Positions 17,262 to 26,502 are shown, numbered from the stretch's first letter. The stretch is DNA of 64,000 bases from Rhizobium sp. P38BS-XIX (GCF_012641435.1 NZ_JABAIJ010000010.1:1-64000), one strand, 5' to 3'. Program-made: numbers and translations. The notes: generated from the sequence alone by a model not told the origin.

Positions 17262-18737
17262 ATGGGGGCGGCAAAGTTGAAAAGAATGGTCTTATGGCTT
17301 TTCGCCTGCTGCGCGCTTTCCATGCCGGCATGGTCGGCCGAGAGCATTACGATCCCGGCTTACGCGCCGGCCGTGGGTGTCGAGCAAGGCTATAAGATCC
17401 AGAAGGCGACCGAAACCGATATGTCGCTCTGGTTCGACAAGCCTGGAGCCTCCTCCGTTACGATGCGCGGTGTTTTCAATCAGCGCATGCGTATTCTGTC
17501 GCGAGACGCAAACGGCCTGCGGGTCGTCTGGTCTCTGCATGCTGATCTTCCCGGTGACCTTGCGGGGGCCGCGGACGGGTATCAGATGAACGCGCTCTAT
17601 CAGAATTCTCTTGCAGCTTATGGCGTTGAAGAGCTTGAGCTAGAGACGGATCTGAACGGATATCCGCGCGCGCTTTCGGGAGCTGATCAGATCAAGGCGA
17701 ACCTGCGCAAGATGGCCGCGACCACATCCGGAGACGCTGGCGCATCTGACAGCACGGTGTCCTCCATCGTTCGGAATGTCGAGGCAAACCCGCTTTTTGT
17801 GGTGAACGTCTTGGTGCCCGAAGCCGGGCTGATCGCCATGGGCCAAGCCTATCAGGACCAGATTATGGACATGGGGCAGGAGCTGGTGGCCACGCGAGAG
17901 GAGGATTACGGCGGTGTTCGTGTCCCGATTACATCGACTTGGAAATTGGAGTCGAGCGATCCTTCCGCGCATACGGCCGTTCTGTCTCTTGTTGAAAAAT
18001 ACGATTCCACAACGTTCAGTCTGTCTCAGCAGGCGGCGATTGCCAAATTGATGGACGCATTCCCGGAGCGGGTGAAAAGCCTGACGGTCGAGCAGCTCAC
18101 CTCTGCCAAGCAGGCCAGTAAAAATAGAAACGCCAAGTTCGTGATGTCGCTGAAGGATGGTTCGACACTCGAAGCGTCGGAAATCGTCACCGTCGTCTCC
18201 GGCGGAACGACGCTACGCACCTATACCCATATTCAGCGTGCGGATTTGCCGACGACCCTCGCAATCCCATCCGTGTTGACGACACCGGCGATGGCGCCAC
18301 CCCAAGTCGCTCCCGTGTTGCCGAGCGATGCGGACCAGAAAGTTGTCGGTGATCCGTCAAAAGCCACGGCAGCCGACACGCAAGCGGCGGCATCGCCCGC
18401 GGATGGCAATACAGCCGCTGTGATTGAGCCAATCGAGCTCGAGGTGAAGAGCGCAAAGATCGAACGATCCCCTGTTTCCTCCTACGCCTCTCAGCTGAGC
18501 ATCGAACTCACTGCGGACGGTGCCGCAAAGTTCCGCGATTTCACGCAGGCGGCCATAGGGCGGCAGACACAGGTCCTGATCGATGGCAAGGTTGTCATAG
18601 AGCCTTGGATAAGGGAACCGATCATGGGCGGACGCATCACGATCAGCGACGGCGCGAATGTCTCTGCCTTGCAGGATATGGCGAAGCAATTGGCCGTGCC
18701 GAACGCCAAAATCCGCGTGCAGCTAAGCCCGCAATAA
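17262..18737 (+). CDS. Exported protein of unknown function with C-terminal SecD P1-head-like domain
   Basis: 491 residues from ATG 17262; ATG 17286 is possible and begins right at the signal peptide MVLWLFACCALSMPAWSAES. The first 350 residues are not recognised. A Pro/Ala-rich linker (about 365-415) follows. The last 85 residues read LSIELTADGAAKFRDFTQ, QVLIDGKVVIEPWIREPIMG and RITISDG, a close match to the head of the P1 periplasmic domain of SecD. No SecD transmembrane part is present, so this is a free-standing periplasmic or surface protein. Convergent with the DUF1185 gene. Confidence 0.75.
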   Translation: MGAAKLKRMVLWLFACCALSMPAWSAESITIPAYAPAVGVEQGYKIQKATETDMSLWFDKPGASSVTMRGVFNQRMRILSRDANGLRVVWSLHADLPGDLAGAADGYQMNALYQNSLAAYGVEELELETDLNGYPRALSGADQIKANLRKMAATTSGDAGASDSTVSSIVRNVEANPLFVVNVLVPEAGLIAMGQAYQDQIMDMGQELVATREEDYGGVRVPITSTWKLESSDPSAHTAVLSLVEKYDSTTFSLSQQAAIAKLMDAFPERVKSLTVEQLTSAKQASKNRNAKFVMSLKDGSTLEASEIVTVVSGGTTLRTYTHIQRADLPTTLAIPSVLTTPAMAPPQVAPVLPSDADQKVVGDPSKATAADTQAAASPADGNTAAVIEPIELEVKSAKIERSPVSSYASQLSIELTADGAAKFRDFTQAAIGRQTQVLIDGKVVIEPWIREPIMGGRITISDGANVSALQDMAKQLAVPNAKIRVQLSPQ

Positions 18738-18799
18738 GCGGAGGCAGCGTTTGGCACCGGCGTCCGGCACGGCCATCAGATGAAGATTGATCGAGAGCG

Positions 18800-19393
18800 T
18801 CAGGCCAGCTTGGCCTTTTCCGCTTCCATTTCGGCGATATCCTGGAAGCGATCGGCAATGCGCGCGTGAGCGCGACCATTGTCCGATGCGCCGATCGCAA
18901 CGATGATTTCGTCAGGACCCGGTGCGTCGGCGATCTGGAAGTTGGCCGTGAGGAAATGCGATCGTTTGCCGGATTCGCTCTTGTGCATCATCGGCAGAGA
19001 CAGGAGCGCGCCCGGTGCGTTTCGGGTGTTGGCGAATTCGAGATAATTGGTGCCACCGATCGCTTCGCGGAAGGGATTGCCGAAGCGCAAGGTGTGGATC
19101 ATGGCCGACGCGTGTTCGATCTCGCCGTTGACGCCGACCGCAGCTGCCTTGCCGCAGGCCTCGATTTTTTCCCCCGGCATCTGCCGCAGCAATCTGTCTG
19201 TCATTTCATGACTGAGTTCGCCGGCGATGCGGATGATCTCTGGCCTGAGGTCTTCCACGAAACCACGGCCTGCCCACGGATTGGGGATGATGGCCGCAAC
19301 GACCACGATATTGACCGGCCGCGGCGCCACCCTGCCGCCTTCCACCAGCGTTTCCTCTAAAAATGTGCAGATTTTTCTGATCTCGAGTGCCAT
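18800..19393 (-). CDS. Amino acid synthesis family protein (DUF1185/PF06684)
   Basis: 197 residues from ATG 19393. Landmarks are MALEIRKICTFLEETLVEGG, NPWAGRGFVEDLRPEI, AAAVGVNGEIEHASAMIHT and GALLSLPMMHK. These fit PF06684, named for an assumed role in amino acid synthesis but biochemically undefined. It is divergent from the PucR-type regulator and close to the oxidative catabolic cluster, so it is probably a member of that pathway. A longer frame to 19462 adds an acidic leader unlike the family. Confidence 0.8.
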   Translation of the reverse strand: MALEIRKICTFLEETLVEGGRVAPRPVNIVVVAAIIPNPWAGRGFVEDLRPEIIRIAGELSHEMTDRLLRQMPGEKIEACGKAAAVGVNGEIEHASAMIHTLRFGNPFREAIGGTNYLEFANTRNAPGALLSLPMMHKSESGKRSHFLTANFQIADAPGPDEIIVAIGASDNGRAHARIADRFQDIAEMEAEKAKLA

Positions 19394-19505
19394 GCTTTCG
19401 CGCCGCCCAAAAATTGAAGTTGGCTGAAGACTAGCCGGAGCGTCACTTTCTTCATCCTCCATTTTGGGGAAATGCTGGCAAAAACTTCCACCGAAGCGAA
19501 GTAGA

Positions 19506-19531
19506 CATCATGCGCGCCCGAACGCATGATG
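19506..19531. promoter_or_regulatory. Perfect inverted repeat, operator candidate for the PucR-type regulator
   Basis: CATCATGCG (19506-19514) and CGCATGATG (19523-19531) form a 9-bp inverted repeat with an 8-nt spacer in the divergent region between the DUF1185 and regulator genes. Its right arm covers the ATG at 19526, which supports a later translation start (TTG 19574) for the regulator. Binding by the regulator is inferred. Confidence 0.6.
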
Positions 19532-19573
19532 CGCGCCGAGAGCCGGGGAGACAGACCTGGGAGAAAAGGGCAT

Positions 19574-21379
19574 TTGGATCAGAAGTCTCAGATATTGTCC
19601 CTGCGTGACGTCGCAAGCCAGATCAACAGCGGCGGCGACCTGCAGACCGTCCTGCAACATCTCATCGCCGCTGCCTGCCGTCATGCCAACTGGGCGCTCG
19701 GCTCCATCATGAGTATCGACGCCGCCCACGGCTATGCTTACGTGATCGTTCGTCACGATCCGACGCTGATCGAGCGACAATTGCCTGATCGGTGGGAGCT
19801 GGCCACGAGCCCGTCCCTGATCGCGCTGCAGAGAAACGAGCCCATCTATATCCGCGACGTGAGAGAATCCTCCGAGTTTCCAGGCTATAGAAACGAGGCT
19901 TTCGAGCGCGATTACCGAACCGTGCTGGTCATGCCGATGAATTGCCGGGATGCGGAAGGGCGGCCAATGGTGCTGAGCGTCATCGCTCGACAGGTCACCG
20001 ACGTTTCTGAGGAAGATCTTGCCTTTCTCGGCACCATCATTCACCTCGGCGCGATCGCCGTCGAGCGCGAGCATCGGCTGGAAGCGGAAAAGCGATCGGC
20101 CCAGAGACTGGAGCGCGCGCTCAAGACGCACACGTCCCTTCTCGAGCATGTGCTCAGCGACGGTTCCGTCTCTTCATTGTCGGCCATGGTGGGAACCATG
20201 TTCGCAAATCCGCTCGTGGTGGTCGACTTCACGGCCAATCAGCTGATCGCGGGCCGATCACCCACAACATCCTTGAGCGACGACGCATGGCAGGAGCTGG
20301 CCTCGAGCGGTCTTGCCAGATCGTTGATGAAAACCGCCCGCGAGACGGTCGAGAACGGTGTGTCGGAGACGACGAGCCTGTTTCTCGACGATGGCGGCAA
20401 ACGTTTCAAACTGTCCGCTCGCATAGAGGCGCTGACCGTCGATATGCAGTTGGTCGGTGCGCTGATCATTTTCCCGACGGAACGGGAGTTCAGCGATCTC
20501 GACCTGCTGATGCTCGATAGCGCCAAGTTCGCACTCAGCGTCCAGATGATGCGCAGCTTCATCCGCTTTCGCTTCGAAACGAGAACGCAGAGCGAGCTGT
20601 TCTTTGAGGTTGTTGAAGCGAGATGGCGTAATGCCAACGACATCGGGCAGCGCGCGCAGCGTCTGGGCCTGAGCTTTTCTCAGCCCCAACAGATGATCGT
20701 CGTCGACTTTCCGGACAAGACCAAGGCGTTCGGCGGAGCATCGGTCGATGTCGAGCATACGCTTTCACGCATCATGCAGCAGGCGCAGCTGCAGGCCAGT
20801 CTCGTTGCGATCGATGGCGGGGTCGTCTGTCTCGTTCCCTACGATGCGGGCCGCAAACAGGAGCGCACGGCCAAGCTGACGCGGCGCATCGCCGAAGAGC
20901 TCGGCCGCTATTTCGACGAAGAACCGATCGTGGTTGCGGGCAGCCGATGCCTGTCGCTGACCGACTATCCCGCCGCCTGGGAGCGATGTGGCCGCATGAT
21001 CCGTATTGGCCGTTCCTTCGGTCTCACGGGAGCGCTTGCCGCGCAGGATTTCGGGCCGTTGCCGATGCTGGTGGCGGCTTCCGAAGCTGGTGATATCCGC
21101 AGCTTCGTGCAGGACAGCGTCGGCGCCATCGCCGATCATGATCGCGAAAACGGCACCCCCTATCTCGAAACCCTGTCGACCTATCTGCAGGAGGGCTGCC
21201 GCAGCCAGGCTTGCGCCGATACGATGGGCCTGCATGTGACGACGCTTCGCTATCGTCTGTCGCGCATTCAGGAGCTGTTCGGCGTCGATGTGGAAAGTCC
21301 CGACAAACGCTTTGCCGTCGAATTGGCAATTCGTCTTCATGGTGTCATCGATAACAGGTCTGCCGGCGCGAAAGCCTGA
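19574..21379 (+). CDS. GAF-domain, PucR/CdaR-type transcriptional regulator
   Basis: About 601 residues. A GAF-like sensor domain spans roughly residues 10-165 (VLQHLIAAACRHANWALGSIMS). A central region and a GGDEF-related CdaR-type middle domain follow. The C-terminal PucR helix-turn-helix includes YLQEGCRSQACADTMGLHVT and LRYRLSRIQELFG. Such regulators activate purine, N-heterocycle or aromatic catabolism on binding the substrate. The start TTG 19574 is chosen for the ribosome site GGGAGAAAAGGG; an ATG at 19526 lacks one and sits in a palindrome. It very likely controls both the divergent DUF1185 gene and the flavin-monooxygenase operon that follows. Confidence 0.85.
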   Translation: MDQKSQILSLRDVASQINSGGDLQTVLQHLIAAACRHANWALGSIMSIDAAHGYAYVIVRHDPTLIERQLPDRWELATSPSLIALQRNEPIYIRDVRESSEFPGYRNEAFERDYRTVLVMPMNCRDAEGRPMVLSVIARQVTDVSEEDLAFLGTIIHLGAIAVEREHRLEAEKRSAQRLERALKTHTSLLEHVLSDGSVSSLSAMVGTMFANPLVVVDFTANQLIAGRSPTTSLSDDAWQELASSGLARSLMKTARETVENGVSETTSLFLDDGGKRFKLSARIEALTVDMQLVGALIIFPTEREFSDLDLLMLDSAKFALSVQMMRSFIRFRFETRTQSELFFEVVEARWRNANDIGQRAQRLGLSFSQPQQMIVVDFPDKTKAFGGASVDVEHTLSRIMQQAQLQASLVAIDGGVVCLVPYDAGRKQERTAKLTRRIAEELGRYFDEEPIVVAGSRCLSLTDYPAAWERCGRMIRIGRSFGLTGALAAQDFGPLPMLVAASEAGDIRSFVQDSVGAIADHDRENGTPYLETLSTYLQEGCRSQACADTMGLHVTTLRYRLSRIQELFGVDVESPDKRFAVELAIRLHGVIDNRSAGAKA

Positions 21380-21539
21380 ATCTTCGCGATATCCGGCCCT
21401 GAGGCGGCATTTTCCACCCTATTTCCATCTCCTACGAACCAGAGCAGAAGTTTTCATCCTCCTCCGTTGATGATGAGGAAGAACCGAAAGGCTGGCATCG
21501 CTAGCTTTCTCTCAACGACAGAAGAGGAGGCAAGCGGGC

Positions 21540-22523
21540 ATGGCGGACACGGCGGCAATGATGGAGACCTCCATCGATCCGATAGCACTGCGCCGGGCAT
21601 TCGGAACCTTCGTCACGGGCGTGACCGTGATTACGACGGTGGACGAAGATGGCACGCCGCGCGGAATGACCGCGAACTCCTTTACCTCCGTCTCCCTCAA
21701 TCCGCCGCTGCTTCTCGTCTGCGTTGCCAAATCGGCTTCGAGCTATCAGGCTTTCACCAATTCCGATTGCTTCGCGGTCAACATTCTTCACGAAGGGCAG
21801 GTCGATGTCTCGGCCACCTTCGCCTCGAAATCGCCGGACAAGTTCCAGTCGGTCAATCATGATCGCATCCACACCGGCGCACCGGTCCTGACCGACAGCC
21901 TCACCTGGTTCGATTGCTCGGTCTTCAATCGGATGGATGCTGGCGATCATGCCATTCTGATCGGAGAGGTGCGGGCATTCGGCACAAGTCCTACGGCGCC
22001 GCTCGGCTTCTGCCGGGGACGCTATGCAAGTGTGAAGGATCCGCTGCCGGCCGGATGGATCGCCTCACACGGGATGATCATCGGCTATCTGATCGAAGCG
22101 ACGGATCATCTTCTGTTGCGCTCCGATGGCAAGGGCGGCTGGGTGCTGCCGACGGCCAAGCGGAGAAAGGCGGACAGCCAGCTTGTCGTTGACGAGGGTG
22201 GTGCGCTTCGGCTGCTGCCCGACAACACGTTCCTCTATTCCGTCTTCGACGTCGCCGACAGCGATCCGGGCTATCTTATCTATCGCGCACGCCTTGCGGA
22301 TGAGGGCATGCCGGCCGATCTCCCCGCCGGGCTGAAGTTCTTTCACGTCGACGAAATCCCCTACGAACAGGTGCCGACGCACGAACTGCGCTCCATGCTG
22401 CGCCGCTATGTGCGTGAGCGGCGCGAAATGCGCTTCGGCATCTACATGGATTCCGATGACGGCGGCCGCGTCGCGATGATTGACGGCGAGGCTCACGCCT
22501 GGATGCAAAGCTCCCACGAATAG
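21540..22523 (+). CDS. Flavin reductase fused to a C-terminal Nudix-like domain
   Basis: 327 residues. Residues 1-165 are a flavin reductase of the HpaC/RutF type (FGTFVTGVTVITTVDEDG, TANSFTSVSLNPPLLLVC, FAVNILHEGQ, GRYASV), which supplies reduced FMN to a monooxygenase. Residues 175-325 form an extra domain with Nudix-like strands (GYLIEATDHLLLRSDG, GGWVLPTAKRRK, FLYSVFDVADSDPGYLIYRA). It has no recognisable Nudix box (G-x5-E-x7-REUXEE), so the added domain is probably non-catalytic or binds a ligand. The partner is the luciferase-like oxygenase two genes downstream. AGAGGAGG lies before the ATG. Confidence 0.88.
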   Translation: MADTAAMMETSIDPIALRRAFGTFVTGVTVITTVDEDGTPRGMTANSFTSVSLNPPLLLVCVAKSASSYQAFTNSDCFAVNILHEGQVDVSATFASKSPDKFQSVNHDRIHTGAPVLTDSLTWFDCSVFNRMDAGDHAILIGEVRAFGTSPTAPLGFCRGRYASVKDPLPAGWIASHGMIIGYLIEATDHLLLRSDGKGGWVLPTAKRRKADSQLVVDEGGALRLLPDNTFLYSVFDVADSDPGYLIYRARLADEGMPADLPAGLKFFHVDEIPYEQVPTHELRSMLRRYVRERREMRFGIYMDSDDGGRVAMIDGEAHAWMQSSHE

Positions 22524-22533
22524 GACGACAAAT

Positions 22534-24045
22534 ATGAAGACGACGGTCAAATCACTCGAAGGCTCGCGGCAGCTCCTGTTCATCAACGGACGTTTCGTTG
22601 CGCCGAAAAACGGCAACTACATCGCAAGCTACGACCCGACCACCAGCGAGCCATGGTATGAATTCGCCGAGGCCGATGCGGCCGATGTGGACGACGCGGT
22701 TGCCGCTGCCAGCAAGGCATTTCGCGATCCCGCCTGGCGACGCATGACGCAGACCGACCGCGGCCGGCTGGTCCGCAAGCTGGCCGATCTTGTCCTGCAG
22801 CACGCCGACGAGCTTGCCGAAATCGAAACGCGCGACAATGGCAAGCTGATCAAGGAAATGCGCGCCCAGATGCGCTCCATGCCTGACAGCTATCACTACT
22901 TCGCCGGCATGGCCGACAAGCTGCATGGCGAGACGATCCCGGTCAACAAGCTCGATATGCTGAATTTCAACATGCGGGAACCGATTGGCGTCGTCGGCAT
23001 GATCACGCCCTGGAATTCGCCGCTGATGCTGCTGACCGGCACGCTCGCGCCTTGCCTGGCAATCGGCAACACCGTCGTCATCAAGCCTTCGGAGCACGCA
23101 ACGGCCTCAACGCTGGCGCTGGCGGAGCTGATTACTGAAGCGGGCTTTCCCGATGGCGTCGTGAACGTCGTCACCGGAACCGGCAAAAGCGCCGGCGAGG
23201 CGCTGACCCGCCATCCTCGCATCGCCAAATACGTCTTTACGGGTAGCACCAACACCGGCCGCCGCATCGCCGGCAACGCAGCCATGAACTTGGTCCCATG
23301 CTCGATGGAGCTCGGCGGAAAGTCGCCGCATGTCGTCTTTGGCGACGTCGATATCGAACATGCCGTCAACGGCGTGGTGTCGGGCGTGTTTGCGGCTGCC
23401 GGGCAAACCTGTGTCGCCGGCTCCCGCTGCTTTGTTGAGGCGAATGTCTATGATCGCTTCATCGACGCGCTGGTCGCCCGCACGCAACGTATCCGGGTCG
23501 GCCATCCCATGGATGCGGAGACGGATATCGGTCCTTTGGCGCTCGCCGATCAGCTCTCCAAGGTCGAGGGCTATGTCGCATCCGGCGTGAAGGAAGGCGC
23601 AAAGATCGCGGCCGGCGGAAAGCGGCCGCAATCCCAGGATCTGTCGCGTGGCTGGTACTTCGAGCCGACGGTCATGGTCGAGGCGCAGAACGACATGGCT
23701 TTCATGCGTGACGAAATCTTCGGCCCGGTTGTCGGCGTGATGCCATTCAAAACCGAAGAAGAGATGATCGAGCTCGCCAACGACTCGAACTACGGTCTGG
23801 CCTCCGGCATCTGGACGCAGAATATCGACCGCGCCATGCGCTTCGCCAACCAGATCGAAGCCGGAACCGTGTGGATCAACACGTATCGCGCATCCTCCTT
23901 CATGTCCGCTAATGGCGGCTTCAAGGAAAGCGGCTACGGCCGGCGCGGCGGCTTTGAAGTCATGCGGGAATTCACGCGTCTCAAGAACATCATCATCGAC
24001 TATTCCGGCGCCATGCAGGACCCATTCGTGATCCGTCTGAAGTGA
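22534..24045 (+). CDS. NAD(P)-dependent aldehyde dehydrogenase
   Basis: 503 residues. The catalytic C293 is in AAAGQTCVAGSR and the general base E259 in MELGGKSPHVVF. The Rossmann motif FTGSTNTGRRIAG and TPWNSPLMLLT are present. It starts 11 bp after the flavin reductase gene. In this setting it would oxidise the aldehyde released by ring opening or monooxygenation. The exact aldehyde cannot be told from sequence. Confidence 0.95.
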   Translation: MKTTVKSLEGSRQLLFINGRFVAPKNGNYIASYDPTTSEPWYEFAEADAADVDDAVAAASKAFRDPAWRRMTQTDRGRLVRKLADLVLQHADELAEIETRDNGKLIKEMRAQMRSMPDSYHYFAGMADKLHGETIPVNKLDMLNFNMREPIGVVGMITPWNSPLMLLTGTLAPCLAIGNTVVIKPSEHATASTLALAELITEAGFPDGVVNVVTGTGKSAGEALTRHPRIAKYVFTGSTNTGRRIAGNAAMNLVPCSMELGGKSPHVVFGDVDIEHAVNGVVSGVFAAAGQTCVAGSRCFVEANVYDRFIDALVARTQRIRVGHPMDAETDIGPLALADQLSKVEGYVASGVKEGAKIAAGGKRPQSQDLSRGWYFEPTVMVEAQNDMAFMRDEIFGPVVGVMPFKTEEEMIELANDSNYGLASGIWTQNIDRAMRFANQIEAGTVWINTYRASSFMSANGGFKESGYGRRGGFEVMREFTRLKNIIIDYSGAMQDPFVIRLK

Positions 24046-24085
24046 TGATCCAGAAGAAAACAGACCCGGAAAGGGAGGCAGACAG

Positions 24086-25162
24086 ATGAAATTCGCGGTA
24101 TCGCTGACCATGGAGCGGTTCTCACCCGACGTTCCGATGTCCAAGGTGAAGAGCAATCTGCTGGAGCTTGCGCGGCTCGCCGATGAGGGCGGCTTCGAGG
24201 CGCTCTGGACGGCCGAGCATCATACGATCGAATGTACGATCTCGCCCAATCCATTCCAGACGCTTGTCTGGCTGGCCCAGCACACCCAGCAGATCCGCCT
24301 GGGAACGTCGACGCTCGTCGCGCCCTATTGGACCCCCATTCGTCTGGCCGGCGAGGCCGCACTTTGCGACCACCTGACCAACGGTCGCCTCGAATTCGGG
24401 ATCGCGCGCGGTTCCTACCAGTACGAGTTCGACCGGATGGCCGGCGGCATGCCCCAGCAGGAGGGCGTGGCCTATATGAAGGAAATCGTGCCCGCCGTTA
24501 AGAAACTGTGGGCCGGTGACTATGCCCATGACGGGCATTACTGGAAGTTCCCCGTGGCAACCTCGGTGCCGAAGCCGCTGCAGCAGCCGCATCCGCCGAT
24601 TTGGGTCGCTGCTCGCGATCCCGGTTCGTTCGACTGGGCGATCGCCAATGGCGCCAGCATTCTGTCCACGCCACTCTCGGCGCCCGCAGCCGAGATCCAG
24701 GTTTTGTCCGACAAGTTCAAAAAGGCTGTCGCCGACCACCCGGAAGTGCCGCGTCCCCGCTTCATGATGCAGCGTCGCACCTGTGTTTACGACAAGCCGG
24801 ATGGCTGGGAACTCGCTGTAAAGCACAGCATGGATTATGGCCGTGCTTTTGAAAACCTCATGCAGAATATCGGCACGGTCCGCGAAGGCTTCCCCGAAGC
24901 CGTCCCCTACGAGGCGGTGAAGGGCAAGGACAATTATAACCCGGATAACATTCGCACCAACCTGATGTTCGGAACACCCGACGAAGCGATCGAGAAACTG
25001 CTGGTCTATGAGGCCGCCGGTGTCGACCAATATTGTCTCGGCCTGACGTTCAACCTGCCTTTCGAGCTGCAGAAGCGCACGCTGGAACTGTTCAGCAAGG
25101 AAATCCTGCCCTTCTTCGCCGCACGCGAAAAAGAGCAGAAGCGCAAGACGGCGGTGGGCTGA
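24086..25162 (+). CDS. Luciferase-like (LLM) FMN-dependent monooxygenase
   Basis: 358 residues. The bacterial-luciferase fold is shown by WTAEHHTIECTISPNPFQ, LGTSTLVAPYWTPIRLAGEAALCDHLTNGRLEFGIARG (in parts) and the C-terminal GTPDEAIEKLLVYEAAGVDQ. It would use reduced FMN from the upstream reductase and O2. Related enzymes open pyrimidine rings (RutA) or attack pyridine (PyrA), nitrilotriacetate or alkanesulfonates. It is the probable first enzyme of this pathway. An AAGGGAGG site precedes the ATG. Confidence 0.93.
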   Translation: MKFAVSLTMERFSPDVPMSKVKSNLLELARLADEGGFEALWTAEHHTIECTISPNPFQTLVWLAQHTQQIRLGTSTLVAPYWTPIRLAGEAALCDHLTNGRLEFGIARGSYQYEFDRMAGGMPQQEGVAYMKEIVPAVKKLWAGDYAHDGHYWKFPVATSVPKPLQQPHPPIWVAARDPGSFDWAIANGASILSTPLSAPAAEIQVLSDKFKKAVADHPEVPRPRFMMQRRTCVYDKPDGWELAVKHSMDYGRAFENLMQNIGTVREGFPEAVPYEAVKGKDNYNPDNIRTNLMFGTPDEAIEKLLVYEAAGVDQYCLGLTFNLPFELQKRTLELFSKEILPFFAAREKEQKRKTAVG

Positions 25163-25163
25163 C

Positions 25164-25970
25164 ATGGCAGAGACCCAGCGCCATACCGTCGGCGATGTCA
25201 CGCTCAACTATCGTATCGATGGCAGCGGCGAGCCGCTCGTGTGCATCCACGGCGTCGGCTCCTATCTCGAGGCCTGGGCCGGCGTGGTCGATCGTCTCAA
25301 GGACCGCTTCACGGTCCTGACGTTCGACCTTCGCGGCCATGGTCATTCGAGCCGGATAAAGGGACGCTACGAGATCGACGATTTCGTCAACGAGGCGCTG
25401 GCGCTTGCCGACAAAGCGGGGTTCTCGACCTTCAATCTCGCCGGCTTTTCGCTTGGCGGGCTGATTGCCCAGCGTCTGGCTCTGACGCATCTGACCCGGC
25501 TGCGCAAGCTGGTCTTGCTTTCGACAGTTGCAGGCCGCACGCCAGAGGAGCGCTCCCGCGTCCTGGAGCGACTTGCGGCGCTGCGCATCGGTACGCCTGC
25601 AGATCACCACAATGCCTCGCTCTCGCGCTGGTTGACGGAGGAGTTTCAGGAGCGGAATCCCCAGATCATTGCCTGGCTGCGCAAGCGCGACGCGGAGAAC
25701 GACCCCGAGTGTTACGCCTCTGCCTATCGGGTGCTGGCGGAGACGGATTTCGGCGGGTTTCTGGATCAGATCCGCTGCCCGACGCTCGTCGCAACGGGCG
25801 AGGACGATCTCGGCTCCAATCCGCGCATGGCTCGCTACATGCATGATCGCATTCCCGGTTCCGAGCTTCGGATCTTGCCCGGCTTACGTCACTCGATCCT
25901 CATCGAAGCGCCTGAGACAATTGCGGCGCTGCTGCGTGAATTCTTGATCGGAGAGCCGGCTCATGGATGA
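25164..25970 (+). CDS. Alpha/beta-fold hydrolase, PcaD/RutD-like
   Basis: 268 residues. The nucleophile is S96 in LAGFSLGGLIAQ, the oxyanion region is CIHGVGSYLEAW, FDLRGHGHSS is typical of the family, and the catalytic His lies in LRHSILIEAP. The acid is probably D in GEDDLGSNP. Closest family patterns are 3-oxoadipate enol-lactonase (PcaD) and RutD. It starts 1 bp after the LLM stop and overlaps the next gene by 8 bp, so all are one operon. It would hydrolyse a lactone, ester, amide or carbamate formed upstream. Confidence 0.92.
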   Translation: MAETQRHTVGDVTLNYRIDGSGEPLVCIHGVGSYLEAWAGVVDRLKDRFTVLTFDLRGHGHSSRIKGRYEIDDFVNEALALADKAGFSTFNLAGFSLGGLIAQRLALTHLTRLRKLVLLSTVAGRTPEERSRVLERLAALRIGTPADHHNASLSRWLTEEFQERNPQIIAWLRKRDAENDPECYASAYRVLAETDFGGFLDQIRCPTLVATGEDDLGSNPRMARYMHDRIPGSELRILPGLRHSILIEAPETIAALLREFLIGEPAHG

Positions 25971-26352
25971 CATCTTGAAGCGCGAGGGTGAGGCCGTCAG
26001 GCGCAAGGTGCTGGGAGATGATTATGTCGATCGGGCGATTGGCGGCGCCGATGCTTTCTCGGGCCCCTTTCAGGATCTGCTCAACGAATATTGCTGGGGT
26101 GTTGCCTGGACCGACGACGCGCTCGATCTGAAGCAGCGCAGCCTTCTCAATCTGGGGATGCTGGCAGCCTCAAATCGAATGCATGAGTTCGGTGTGCATT
26201 TCCGCGGTGCGATCCGCAACGGCCTAACCGATGACGAGCTTCGGGCCACGCTGGTTCAGATCGCGATCTATTGCGGTGTCCCGGCTGGCGTGGAGGCGTT
26301 TCGCGTCGCGCGGTCCGTTCGCGATGACATGAAGCAGAAAGGGGAGCTTTGA
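25963..26352 (+). CDS. Carboxymuconolactone decarboxylase-family protein (PcaC-like)
   Basis: 129 residues. The PcaC pattern is seen along the whole chain: FQDLLNEYCWGVAWTDDALDLKQRSLLNLGMLAA, FGVHFRGAIRNGLTDDELR and IAIYCGVPAGVEAFRVA (in parts). There is no peroxidase-type Cys-x-x-Cys of the AhpD branch, which favours a decarboxylase or non-redox role. It is coupled to the PcaD-like hydrolase by an 8-bp overlap, the same order as in protocatechuate operons. Confidence 0.9.
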   Translation: MDDILKREGEAVRRKVLGDDYVDRAIGGADAFSGPFQDLLNEYCWGVAWTDDALDLKQRSLLNLGMLAASNRMHEFGVHFRGAIRNGLTDDELRATLVQIAIYCGVPAGVEAFRVARSVRDDMKQKGEL

Positions 26353-26502
26353 ATTCCCATTTCCGACGGAAGAAACGGCTTATGGCCGCTCGGTATTGCC
26401 GGACGACGCGAGATCCTCACAAGGATCAAGGTTGAGGCGATGGTGCGGATGAGATCCGCATCGGCATGACGATACAATAATGACAACAAAGGGAACAAAT
26501 TG

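Noticed and set aside
23107..25207. Two antisense frames of about 350 codons opposite the aldehyde dehydrogenase and LLM genes
   Set aside because: Both are reflections of the codon bias of clear plus-strand enzymes with complete active-site motifs.
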